A stretch of 64,000 bases of DNA from Tessaracoccus aquimaris (GTDB taxonomy: Bacteria; Actinomycetota; Actinomycetes; Propionibacteriales; Propionibacteriaceae). The notes below the pieces were generated by a model, which was not told the DNA's origin, made no database searches, and saw only the letters and a list, made by a program, of their open reading frames with translations. The stretch is from positions 3,782,001 through 3,846,000 of the forward strand of contig NZ_CP019606.1 of NCBI RefSeq assembly GCF_001997345.1, in the 5' to 3' direction. Of this stretch, positions 1 through 8,127 are shown one piece after another. Every line of letters starts with the position of its first letter. The stretch's first letter is position 1. Both the position numbers and the translations under genes were made by a program.

Positions 1-846
1 GCGGCAACCCTCTCGCTCGGCGACGAGGACCTGCTCGAGTCGGCGCTCGAAGACCGCGCGAAGTCCGTCCGCGAGGTCGCCGTCGCGATGCTGGCGGGTC
101 TCGGCGGATCCCGATTCAGGGCACGGATGGGGGAGCGCCTCGCCCCTTTGATCACCGTCGAGAAGAAGCTGCTCCGGCCGACCCGGATCCGGCTCGCGCT
201 ACCCCAGGGAGTCGACGAGGCCGGCACCCGTGACGGGCTCCCGGCGCCCGACCCGTCCGACGCCAACCAGCCGACGGCGTGGCTCGGCGCCATGATCGAG
301 GCCGCCCCGCTCGACGTGTGGGTCAAGGCCTCCGGGCTGAAGCCGCGCGACATCGTCGAAGCGTTCGACTCGAACAGCTCCGACGCGCACCATTTCTCCG
401 AGGCCATCGCGAACTCGGGCGACGCCGAGTGGGCCGACGCGATCGCCCCGACCACGACCAATCCGCGCGTCGTCGCCGTCATGTCGCCCGCCAAGCGCGA
501 GGGCTGGCTGCTCGAGCACTCGGCCAAGACCTCCGAGAGCCCCCACCTTTTCGTCAGCGCGATCAAGGCGACCCCGCAGCCCTGGTCCCGTGAGGTCTCC
601 GAGGCGATCGTGAGGCGGTTGGGCGGCGCGGAGGACGGCGACTACTTCCTCTACGCGTTCGACGCCCACCTGATCGCCGGGCTCGGCCCCCAGAGCCTTG
701 CGCAGGCGAGGGAACTGCTAGCCCGGCCCGTCAAGGACCCGGACAAGCTCGCGCAGGCGCGCGCCAAGTTGCTGACGATCATGCAGTTCCAGACCTTCAA
801 CCAGACCATCCGCGACGCATTCGCGTCAGCCGAGGAGGCACAGTGA
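1..846 (+). CDS. DUF5691 family protein, C-terminal part
   Basis: The frame is open from the first base of the window, so the start lies upstream; 281 residues are visible. The segment is rich in helices with short repeat-like units such as DLLESALEDRAKSVREVAV near its beginning, which fits the helical-repeat look of DUF5691 proteins. The family has no established biochemical activity. Its stop codon overlaps the GTG start of the next gene, so translation is coupled to the MoxR ATPase that follows. The assignment rests mainly on this gene order (DUF5691, MoxR, DUF5682, VWA), which is a recurring actinobacterial cluster that often also carries a SWIM zinc-finger gene; that gene would lie outside the window. 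Confidence 0.7.
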   Translation, partial: AATLSLGDEDLLESALEDRAKSVREVAVAMLAGLGGSRFRARMGERLAPLITVEKKLLRPTRIRLALPQGVDEAGTRDGLPAPDPSDANQPTAWLGAMIEAAPLDVWVKASGLKPRDIVEAFDSNSSDAHHFSEAIANSGDAEWADAIAPTTTNPRVVAVMSPAKREGWLLEHSAKTSESPHLFVSAIKATPQPWSREVSEAIVRRLGGAEDGDYFLYAFDAHLIAGLGPQSLAQARELLARPVKDPDKLAQARAKLLTIMQFQTFNQTIRDAFASAEEAQ

Positions 847-1949
847 GCACCACGACCAGCACCGACCAGGTTCTCCGCGCCCACGCGGAGCAGGCCTACG
901 CCGACGAGCTCGCCGCGCTGGCCGCCGTCGACGACCGCCCGCGCCCACCGCAGTGGAAGCTGTCGCCATGGGCCGTGTCGACCTATCTGCTCGGCGGCAC
1001 GCTGAAGGACGGCACCGCGATCAGCGCCAAGTACCTCGGCAACCGGCGCCTCATCGAGATCGCCATCGCCTCGCTCGCCACCGACCGTGCCCTGCTCCTG
1101 CTCGGCGTGCCAGGCACCGCGAAGTCGTGGGTCTCCGAGCATCTCGCGGCCGCCATCAGCGGGAACTCGACGCTGGTCGTGCAGGGCACGGCAGGCACGC
1201 CAGAGGAGGCGATCCGCTACGGCTGGAACTACGCACGGCTGCTCGCCGAGGGGCCGTCGGAGGCGGCGCTCGTGCCCGGCCCCGTGATGCGGGCGATGGC
1301 CGACGGTGGCCTGGTCCGCGTCGAGGAACTGACCCGCATCCCCGCCGATGTGCAGGACTCGCTCATCACGATCCTGTCCGAGAAGACGCTCCCCATCCCG
1401 GAGCTCGACACCGAGGTGCAGGCCAGACGCGGATTCAACCTGATCGCCACCGCCAACAACCGCGACAAGGGCGTCAACGACCTGTCCTCGGCGCTGCGCC
1501 GCCGGTTCACCACCGTGGTGCTGCCGCTTCCCGACTCGCTCGACCAGGAGATCGAGATCGTGCAGACCCGCGTCGCCTCCCTCGGCGCCTCGCTCGAGCT
1601 CCCCGCCGACCTGGCCGAGCTGTCCGAGATCAGACGGGTCGTCACGGTCATGCGCGAGCTGCGCTCCGGGCAGACGGCGGACGGGCGCACCACCATCAAG
1701 TCGCCCAGCTCCACCCTGTCGACCGCCGAGGCGATCTCGGTGATGACGAGCGGGCTCAGCCTCGCCACCCACTTCGGTGAGGGCAGGGTGGGCGCTGAGG
1801 AGGTCGCGGCCGGCCTCGTCGGCGCTGTCGTCAAGGACCCCATCCAGGACACCGTCATCTGGCAGGAGTACCTCGAGACGGTGGTGCGGAACCGTCCCGA
1901 ATGGGCCGACCTGTACCGCGCCTGCCGCGACCTCGAGACCGCCAACTGA
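843..1949 (+). CDS. MoxR-type AAA+ ATPase
   Basis: A 368-residue AAA+ ATPase of the MoxR branch. Visible motifs are Walker A GVPGTAKS (about residues 88-95), a Walker B-like stretch VRVEEL (158-163), sensor 1 ATANNRD (202-208) and an arginine-rich LRRRF (218-222). MoxR ATPases act as chaperone-like remodellers and usually work with a von Willebrand A protein, which is encoded two genes downstream. The GTG start overlaps the preceding stop (GTGA). The next gene begins one base after the stop, so the four genes read as one transcription and translation unit. What it remodels is unknown. Confidence 0.9.
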   Translation: MSTTTSTDQVLRAHAEQAYADELAALAAVDDRPRPPQWKLSPWAVSTYLLGGTLKDGTAISAKYLGNRRLIEIAIASLATDRALLLLGVPGTAKSWVSEHLAAAISGNSTLVVQGTAGTPEEAIRYGWNYARLLAEGPSEAALVPGPVMRAMADGGLVRVEELTRIPADVQDSLITILSEKTLPIPELDTEVQARRGFNLIATANNRDKGVNDLSSALRRRFTTVVLPLPDSLDQEIEIVQTRVASLGASLELPADLAELSEIRRVVTVMRELRSGQTADGRTTIKSPSSTLSTAEAISVMTSGLSLATHFGEGRVGAEEVAAGLVGAVVKDPIQDTVIWQEYLETVVRNRPEWADLYRACRDLETAN

Positions 1950-1950
1950 C

Positions 1951-4323
1951 ATGTCGGAGGTCCACGTCCTCGGGATCCGGCACCACGGCCCCGGCTCCGC
2001 ACGCTCGGTCGCCGAGGCGCTCGACGAGCTGCGCCCCGACCTGGTCCTCATCGAGGGCGCGCCAGAGCTGGACGAGCTGACCGACCTCGCGGGCGACCCC
2101 GACATGGTGCCGCCCGTGGCGGCGCTCGTCTACGCCTCCGAGTCCCCGAGGCTCTCCAGCTTCTACCCGGTGGCCAGCTTCTCCCCGGAGTGGGTCGCGA
2201 TGCGATGGGCCGCGCGCAACGGCTCACAGCAGCGCTTCCTCGACCTGCCGGCGGTCAACGCCCTCGCCATTGCCCAAGGCATCGCCGAGGAACGCGAGCG
2301 GCGACTCGCCGAGGCGACGGCACCGGGGGCAGACCAGCCTGAGGAGGTCGACGAGGCGGCCGACGCGCCCGCCAACGGCGCCGAGGCCGGGGCAGATGAG
2401 CGGGCCCGGCGCGCGCCGTCGGATCCCATCACGGCGCTCGCCGCGGCCGCCGGGTACGACGACCCGGAGCGGTGGTGGGAGGACGCCGTCGAGCAGAGAA
2501 CCGACTCGGTGCTCGACCGGTTCGCCGCCATCCGCGAGTCGATCGCCGAGCTTCGCGCCGACGAGACCGACCCCGACTCTCCGATCCTCGACGGCGGCGC
2601 CCTCCACATCGACGCGCTGAGCGACCCCGTCGGCGAGGCCATGACGGCCGTGCGCGAGGCCGCTATGCGCAAGGTGCTGCGGCAGGCCATCAAGGACGGC
2701 CACCAGCGCATCGTGGTGGTGTGCGGGGCGTGGCACGCGCCCGCGCTCGACCCCGCCACCTTCCCGCCGGTCGCCAAGGACAACCGCCTCCTCAAGGGGC
2801 TGCCGAAGGTCAAGGCCGCCGCGGCCTGGGTGCCGTGGACGGCGTCGCGGCTGAGCTACGAGTCGGGGTACGGCGCGGGCGTCTCATCCCCGGGCTGGTA
2901 CCGGCACCTCTTCGACCATTGGGCAGCCGGCTTCGACCACGACGTGGCGATGAGCTGGCTGATCCGGGTGGCGAGGGCGCTGCGTCAGCAAGGCATCGAC
3001 GCGTCAACGGCCTCCGTCGTGGAGGCCACGAGGTTGGCGAGCACCCTCGCGTCGCTGCGCGGGCGTCCGAGCGCCGGGCTCTCGGAGCTTGACGACTCGG
3101 CGCTCAGCATTCTGGCCGACGGCAACCCGATCCCACTGAGGCTCGTGCACGACGACCTGGTGGTGGGAAGGGAACTCGGGGCCGTGCCTGAGCGCGCCCC
3201 GCTGGTGCCCCTGGCGGCCGACCTGGCAGCGGCGCAGCGGGCCACCAGGCTCAAGCCCACCGCAGCTGTGCAGACGGTGACGCTCGACCTCCGCACCCCG
3301 GGCGGGCTGGCCAGGTCGATCCTGCTGCACCGGCTCGTCCTCCTCGGCATCGGGTGGGGGTCGCCGACCTACGCCGGTCGCACCACCGGCACCTTCAAGG
3401 AGTCGTGGCAGCTCGAGTGGGTGCCCGAGTTGGCAGTCGCCGTCGTCGAGGCGAGCCTGTTCGGCACCACCGTCGCGTCGGCCGCCTCCGCCAAAGCCGC
3501 GGAACTCGCGCGCGAGGCGACCTCGCTGAGGGACCTGTCCGAGCTCATCTCGAGATGCCTCACCGCGGAGCTACCGGTACACGACGTCGTCCAGACGCTC
3601 GCCGACCGCTCCGCCGTCAACACCGACGTCGCAGGGCTGCTGGGCGCGGTCGAACCGCTCGCTCAGGTGACCCGCTACGGCACCGTCCGTGGCGTCGACA
3701 CCACCGAGGTCAACACGGTGCTGCGCGCCATCGTCGCCCGCGGCTGCGTCGGCCTCCCGATGGCGGGCGTCGGCATCGACGAGGAATCGGCCGCGGCGCT
3801 CGTCAAGGCCGTCGACGCGGCGCACGCGGGCCTCACGCTGATCGAGGACGACGCACTCCTCGGGCAGTGGTATTCGGCGCTCGGCGTCGTCGCCGCCCGC
3901 GATCAGGTGCCGGGGCGCCTCGCGGGCCGCGCCACCCGGATGCTGCTCGACGCGGAACGCGTCGACCGCGACGAGGTCGGCAGGCGGATGGGCACCTGGC
4001 TGTCTCCCGTGCTCGACCCAGTCGACTCGGCCGGTTGGCTCGACGGCTTCCTCGCGGGTTCCGCCATCATCCTGATCCACGACCCCGGCCTGCTCGCCCT
4101 GGTCGACGGGTGGGTCGCGGGGGTAGCGACCGAGGCGTTCGAGGACCTCCTTCCCCTCCTCAGGCGCACCTTCACCCAGTTCGCCAAGCCGGAACGCAAG
4201 ATGATCGGCGAGCAGGTCTCGACGGGCGCGCGGGAGGACGACGTGCGCGGCGACTGGGACCTGGCCGCCGCCGCCCCCGGCATCGGCGCGGTCGCCCGGA
4301 TGCTCGGATGGGAGGCGGCATGA
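1951..4323 (+). CDS. DUF5682 family protein
   Basis: A 790-residue protein starting at the ATG one base after the moxR stop. The frame is open about 170 bases further upstream, but that part overlaps the ATPase gene. The N-terminus carries HVLGIRHHGPGS (about residues 5-16), LVLIEGAPE (31-39), and later VVVCGAWHAPAL (about 253-264). This spacing of His, Glu and a second His after a hydrophobic strand resembles the TraB/TIKI/EreA/ChaN-like hydrolase fold; that comparison is my inference and needs a structure search. The C-terminal half is mostly helical with no recognised motif. The stop overlaps the start of the VWA gene (ATGA). DUF5682 itself has no proven function. Confidence 0.8.
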   Translation: MSEVHVLGIRHHGPGSARSVAEALDELRPDLVLIEGAPELDELTDLAGDPDMVPPVAALVYASESPRLSSFYPVASFSPEWVAMRWAARNGSQQRFLDLPAVNALAIAQGIAEERERRLAEATAPGADQPEEVDEAADAPANGAEAGADERARRAPSDPITALAAAAGYDDPERWWEDAVEQRTDSVLDRFAAIRESIAELRADETDPDSPILDGGALHIDALSDPVGEAMTAVREAAMRKVLRQAIKDGHQRIVVVCGAWHAPALDPATFPPVAKDNRLLKGLPKVKAAAAWVPWTASRLSYESGYGAGVSSPGWYRHLFDHWAAGFDHDVAMSWLIRVARALRQQGIDASTASVVEATRLASTLASLRGRPSAGLSELDDSALSILADGNPIPLRLVHDDLVVGRELGAVPERAPLVPLAADLAAAQRATRLKPTAAVQTVTLDLRTPGGLARSILLHRLVLLGIGWGSPTYAGRTTGTFKESWQLEWVPELAVAVVEASLFGTTVASAASAKAAELAREATSLRDLSELISRCLTAELPVHDVVQTLADRSAVNTDVAGLLGAVEPLAQVTRYGTVRGVDTTEVNTVLRAIVARGCVGLPMAGVGIDEESAAALVKAVDAAHAGLTLIEDDALLGQWYSALGVVAARDQVPGRLAGRATRMLLDAERVDRDEVGRRMGTWLSPVLDPVDSAGWLDGFLAGSAIILIHDPGLLALVDGWVAGVATEAFEDLLPLLRRTFTQFAKPERKMIGEQVSTGAREDDVRGDWDLAAAAPGIGAVARMLGWEAA

Positions 4324-5516
4324 GCGAGGACACCACCGTCGGCCGGACACCCGAGCGGCTGACCCGCTGGCGGCTGATCCTCGGCTCCGACGAGGCCGAC
4401 GGCGTCACCTTCGACGGGGCGCCCGTCCAGTTGGGCGAGGACGACGCCGTCCGCGACAAGGTGCTGACCGACCTGTACGACGCCGACCGGCGCGGCGGGC
4501 TCGGCAGTTCGAGCCCAAAGGTCGCCCGGTGGCTCGGCGACATCCGCAGCTACTTCCCGAGCTCGGTGGTCCAGGTCATGCAGGGCGACGCCATGGAACG
4601 CCTCGGCCTTCGCGAACTCCTGCTGGAACCCGAGATGATGCGCGCGGTGCAGCCCGACATCAACCTCGTGAGCACCCTGATCGGGTTGAGCGGCGTGATC
4701 CCCGAGCACTCCAAGGAGACCGCGCGCGCCGTCGTTCGACAGGTCACCAACGAGTTGGAGGAGCGGCTCCGGTCGCGCACCGTCCAAGCCGTCACTGGCG
4801 CCATCGATCGATCGTCGCGCACCAACCGGCCCAAGTTCCGCGACGTCGACTGGAACCGCACCATTGCGGCCAACCTGAAGAACTACCTTCCCGACCACAA
4901 GACCGTCGTCCCGGAGCGGCTCGTCGGGAATGCCCGGCGACAGTCGCAGGTGGAGCGCGAGATCATCCTCTGCATCGACCAGTCGGGCTCGATGGCGGAG
5001 TCGGTCGTCTACTCCGCGGTGTTCGGTGCGGTGCTCGCCTCGCTCCGCTCGGTCAAGACGCATCTTGTGGTGTTCGACACCTCCGTCGTCGACCTCACCG
5101 ATGAGATCGACGACCCCGTCGACGTGCTGTTCGGCGTGCAGTTGGGCGGAGGCACCGACATCAACGGGGCGCTTGCCTACTGCCAGGGCCTGATCACCCA
5201 GCCGACGGACACGGTGCTGGTGTTGATCAGCGACCTGTACGAGGGCGGGATCGCCGAGGAGATGCTGCGCCGCGCCAACTCGATCGTCGGCTCGGGGGCG
5301 ACGATGGTCGCGCTGCTTGCGCTGTCCGATTCGGGCAGGCCGTCCTACGACCCGCAGCACGCGAACGCGCTCGGCTCGGTCGGCGTCCCGTCCTTCGCCT
5401 GCACGCCCGACCTGTTCCCCGACCTGATGGCCACCGCGATCCAGCGCGAGGACATCGGCGCCTGGGCGGCCGCCAACGACATCGTCACGACGCACGCCGA
5501 GCCCGACTCCACCTAG
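4320..5516 (+). CDS. VWA domain-containing protein
   Basis: A 398-residue protein whose ATG overlaps the previous stop by four bases. The C-terminal half is a von Willebrand A domain: the MIDAS signature CIDQSGSMAES sits at about residue 218, GGGTDING (about 276) supplies the threonine, and LISDLYEGG (about 303) the aspartate strand. The domain should bind a divalent metal and a partner protein. The N-terminal half (about 200 residues, helical) is not recognised. As the last gene of the cluster it is the likely partner of the MoxR ATPase, with DUF5691 and DUF5682 as accessory or target proteins (inference from known MoxR-VWA pairs). No signal peptide or membrane segment is visible, so action in the cytoplasm is expected. 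Confidence 0.88.
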   Translation: MSEDTTVGRTPERLTRWRLILGSDEADGVTFDGAPVQLGEDDAVRDKVLTDLYDADRRGGLGSSSPKVARWLGDIRSYFPSSVVQVMQGDAMERLGLRELLLEPEMMRAVQPDINLVSTLIGLSGVIPEHSKETARAVVRQVTNELEERLRSRTVQAVTGAIDRSSRTNRPKFRDVDWNRTIAANLKNYLPDHKTVVPERLVGNARRQSQVEREIILCIDQSGSMAESVVYSAVFGAVLASLRSVKTHLVVFDTSVVDLTDEIDDPVDVLFGVQLGGGTDINGALAYCQGLITQPTDTVLVLISDLYEGGIAEEMLRRANSIVGSGATMVALLALSDSGRPSYDPQHANALGSVGVPSFACTPDLFPDLMATAIQREDIGAWAAANDIVTTHAEPDST

Positions 5517-5643
5517 CGCGCCTCGCGGGGGATACCCGGCGAGGGAGCGTGGCGATCCCGGGTACCTCGCGCGCGTGCGCCACAATGGCGAGCGGTGGGG
5601 CACCTCCGCGCCCGCACCGACGTCCGTCCGAAGGGTCGATTCC

Positions 5644-6726
5644 ATGAGGGCACTGCTGGTGAGCAGCGGGCTGGCCATCGTCGTCTCCCTGCTCGGGACG
5701 TGGTTCGCCATCGGCCTGTTCCGCCGGATCGGGTTCGGGCAGCCCACCCGCATCGACGGCCCGACCGCCCACCACGTCAAGCGCGGCACCCCGACCATGG
5801 GCGGCGTCGTCATCGTCGTCGCGACCGTGGTCTCCTACCTCACCGGCACCCTCGTCACCGGCAACCTGCCGAGCGCCAGCGCATGGCTCGCGCTGCTCCT
5901 CTTCGTCGGCTGTGCCGCGATCGGCTTCCTGGACGACTACATCAAGGTGTTCACACAGGACAACCGCGGCCTCAGCCCCAAGGGCAAGATCATCGGGCAG
6001 GCCGTGGTCGCGCTCGGGTTCGGTATCCTCGCCACCCAGTTCTTCGCCGACGCGCAGGGCGTGCGACCCGCGTCGATGTACCTCTCCACGACCCACGACT
6101 GGGGCATCAAACTCCCGCTCGTGGTGGTGCTGCTGATCATCTGGTTCATGGTGACCGCCACCTCCAACGCCACCAACATCGTCGACGGCGCGGACGGCCT
6201 GCTGGCGGGGAGCGCCGCGATGGTCTTCGGCGCATACGCGTTGCTGAGCGTGTGGCAGAGCAACCAGCGCTGCAACTCCCCGCGGCCGACGGTCATCGCC
6301 GAGCAGTGCTACCCGGTGCGCGACCCCCTCGACCTTGCGGTGTTCTCCGCGACGGTCGCCGCCGCCTGCATCGGGTTCCTCTGGTGGAACGCCAAGCCCG
6401 CGAAGATCTTCATGGGCGACGTCGGGTCGCTCGCGCTCGGCGGGGCGCTTGCGGGGCTCGCGATCATGTCGCGCACCGAACTCCTGCTCGCCGTGATCGG
6501 CGGCCTCTTCGTCCTCGACACCATGACGGTGCTGATTCAGCGGTACTACTTCAAGGCGACGCGGCGACTGACGGGCACCGGCAAGCGGATCTTCCCGATC
6601 GCACCCATCCATCACCACTTCGACGACAAGTGGGGCGAGGCGGCCATGGTGATCCGGCTGTGGATCCTGTGCGGCCTGTGCGTGCTTGCCGGCCTCGCGA
6701 TCTTCTACGCCACCTGGCTCGCCTGA
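5644..6726 (+). CDS. MraY-like phospho-MurNAc-pentapeptide transferase, orphan
   Basis: A 360-residue polytopic membrane protein of the MraY/WecA family, which transfers a phospho-sugar to undecaprenyl phosphate. It has FLDDYIKV (about 95), NATNIVDGADGLL (about 175), FMGDVGSLALGG (about 256) and PIHHHFDDKWGE (about 321), which are the MraY aspartate, Mg and HHH motifs. The usual NAVNLTDGLDGL is altered to NATNIVDGADGL, and the HHHFE-like motif reads HHHFDDKWGE. No mur or fts genes surround it, so this is either a relocated mraY or a divergent paralogue acting on another cell-wall or teichoic-type precursor. The chosen ATG starts the first membrane helix; 23 codons of upstream open frame lack family similarity. 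Confidence 0.82.
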   Translation: MRALLVSSGLAIVVSLLGTWFAIGLFRRIGFGQPTRIDGPTAHHVKRGTPTMGGVVIVVATVVSYLTGTLVTGNLPSASAWLALLLFVGCAAIGFLDDYIKVFTQDNRGLSPKGKIIGQAVVALGFGILATQFFADAQGVRPASMYLSTTHDWGIKLPLVVVLLIIWFMVTATSNATNIVDGADGLLAGSAAMVFGAYALLSVWQSNQRCNSPRPTVIAEQCYPVRDPLDLAVFSATVAAACIGFLWWNAKPAKIFMGDVGSLALGGALAGLAIMSRTELLLAVIGGLFVLDTMTVLIQRYYFKATRRLTGTGKRIFPIAPIHHHFDDKWGEAAMVIRLWILCGLCVLAGLAIFYATWLA

Positions 6727-6762
6727 GCCCCTTACCTGGAGGCCGGCAGGCGCTGCTGCCGC

Positions 6763-6768
6763 TAGGTT
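6763..6768 (+). promoter_or_regulatory. -10 box TAGGTT for leaderless methyltransferase mRNA
   Basis: TAGGTT ends six bases before the ATG at 6775 and there is no Shine-Dalgarno sequence, so transcription probably starts on the first base of the start codon. Confidence 0.5.
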
Positions 6769-6774
6769 GGTGAG

Positions 6775-7647
6775 ATGAGCGACTACCTCGACGTCAACCG
6801 GGCCAACTGGGACTCGCGGGCCGACGTCCACATGGGCGAGGGCGGCTACGACCTGCGCGAGATCGACGACCCAGGCTGGATCTCGCAGGTCGTCGCGTTC
6901 GACCGGCCGCGCCTCGGAGACATCGACGGCCTCGACGGCGTGCACCTGCAGTGCCACCTTGGCACCGACACGTTGAGCCTCGCCCGCCTCGGCGCGAGGA
7001 TGACGGGGCTCGACCTCTCGCCGAACTCGCTGCGCTACGCGCGCCGGATCGCGGAACGCGTCGGCCTGGACATCGACTACGTCGAATCGGACGTGTACGG
7101 CGCCGTCGAGGCGCTCGGAAGGCAACGCTTCGACCTCGTGTACACCGGGATCGGCGCACTCTGCTGGATCCCCGACATCCGCCGCTGGGCGCAGACCGCG
7201 GCCGACCTGCTGCGGCCCGGCGGTCGGCTGTTCGTGCGTGACGGGCATCCCGTGCTGAACTCGGTGCTCCCCGTGACCGTCGGGCAGGTGCAGCCCGACT
7301 CGGACCAGCAGGAGTGGCTGACCGGTGTCGGTTCGCTGACGCCATCGCTCGAGTTGCCGTATTGGGAGCGCGACGAGCCGATGGTCTGGGAGGACGCCGT
7401 CAGCTATGCGGGCACCGAGGCGGTGGCCTCTCCCACGAGCATCGAGTGGAACCACGCCATTTCCGAGATCGTGATGGCCGTCCTCGACGCGGGCCTCACG
7501 CTTGAACTGCTCGCCGAACACGACAGCGTCCCGTGGGACGCGGTGCCGGGAATGATGGAGATGGACGAGGTCGGCGAGTTCCGGCTCCGCGACCGTCCCG
7601 ACCGCCTGCCCGCGAGCTTCACCCTGGTCGCCCGGCGCGCTGGTTGA
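6775..7647 (+). CDS. class I SAM-dependent methyltransferase
   Basis: A 290-residue soluble protein. Motif I is degenerate (LQCHLGTDTLSLARLG, about residues 59-74), followed by an acidic strand end at MTGLDLSP (about 78) and a DLVYTGIGAL strand (about 121). This is the Rossmann-like methyltransferase fold; the first 35 residues (YLDVNRANWDSRADVH) are typical of a widespread actinobacterial group of unknown substrate. The last two codons and the stop TGA lie inside a GGTTGAGC-type repeat element (7642-7686), so the repeat supplies the stop codon. The gene stands alone between an MraY-like gene and a small lipoprotein gene. Confidence 0.82.
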   Translation: MSDYLDVNRANWDSRADVHMGEGGYDLREIDDPGWISQVVAFDRPRLGDIDGLDGVHLQCHLGTDTLSLARLGARMTGLDLSPNSLRYARRIAERVGLDIDYVESDVYGAVEALGRQRFDLVYTGIGALCWIPDIRRWAQTAADLLRPGGRLFVRDGHPVLNSVLPVTVGQVQPDSDQQEWLTGVGSLTPSLELPYWERDEPMVWEDAVSYAGTEAVASPTSIEWNHAISEIVMAVLDAGLTLELLAEHDSVPWDAVPGMMEMDEVGEFRLRDRPDRLPASFTLVARRAG

Positions 7648-7686
7648 GCCATGCGGAGCGCGGAGCGGTCCGCATCGGTCGAAACC
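7642..7686 (+). repeat. GAGC/GTCGA hairpin element (GGTT/AACC version)
   Basis: The outer stem GGTT (7642-7645) pairs with AACC (7683-7686), with invariant GAGC and GTCGA just inside. The insert forms a second stem ATGCGGA / TCCGCAT. It overlaps the end of the methyltransferase gene. Confidence 0.7.
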
Positions 7687-7722
7687 TCCGACGCTTCCCG
7701 CCCGAACCCGGCCACGCGGGAC

Positions 7723-7728
7723 TATGTT
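7723..7728 (+). promoter_or_regulatory. -10 box TATGTT for leaderless lipoprotein mRNA
   Basis: TATGTT lies six bases upstream of the ATG at 7735; no ribosome binding site is present between them. Confidence 0.5.
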
Positions 7729-7734
7729 TCGTGC

Positions 7735-8127
7735 ATGACGCACACTCTCGGCCGGCTCGCGGCAGGCGCCGTCCTGGCCCTGCTCGTCGGCTGCTCGTCG
7801 GGCGCGTCCTCCTGTGCCGCCCCAACGGTGACGGGGCTGCCCGACGTCGTGGCCCCGGGCGAGTCGGTCACCGTGACCGTGTCGAACCTCTGGGACGGCT
7901 GCAGCGACACGGGCGGCGGCCCCAACAAGCCCATCCGGGGGACGGCGCGGATCGACGTTCTGTCGAGGACGGATCGGGACCATCCGATCGTCACGGCCGA
8001 CACCGGTGAGGTCGCGGCCGACGCCTCCGCAGAGTTGACCTTCCAGATCCCCGAGCCGACGCCCGAGGGCGAGGCCTACCTCTCCCTGGACGGGTCGGAC
8101 CTCGCGAGCTTCCGGATCGGCGGCTAG
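7735..8127 (+). CDS. small secreted lipoprotein, unknown function
   Basis: A 130-residue protein with a clear lipoprotein signal: a hydrophobic run after MTHTLGRLAAG and the lipobox LVGCSS with the acylated cysteine near residue 21. The mature part has two or three more cysteines (SSCAAP, DGCSD) and alternates strand-forming segments ending in EGEAYLSLDGSDLASFRI, which looks like a small beta-sandwich domain. I do not recognise a family. The ATG was chosen because the signal peptide starts there and a -10 box sits at the leaderless distance; 28 codons of open frame upstream run through the repeat element. Its TAG overlaps the TAG of the convergent ppk2 gene in a shared CTAG. Confidence 0.7.
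   Translation: MTHTLGRLAAGAVLALLVGCSSGASSCAAPTVTGLPDVVAPGESVTVTVSNLWDGCSDTGGGPNKPIRGTARIDVLSRTDRDHPIVTADTGEVAADASAELTFQIPEPTPEGEAYLSLDGSDLASFRIGG

Noticed and set aside
3903-7983. Very long minus-strand open frames (over 600 and 800 codons) opposite the MoxR-VWA, mraY-like and methyltransferase genes
   Set aside because: They mirror real genes whose motifs are clear. They are rich in Arg, Gly, His and Val and low in normal composition, as expected for the antisense strand of GC-rich codons.
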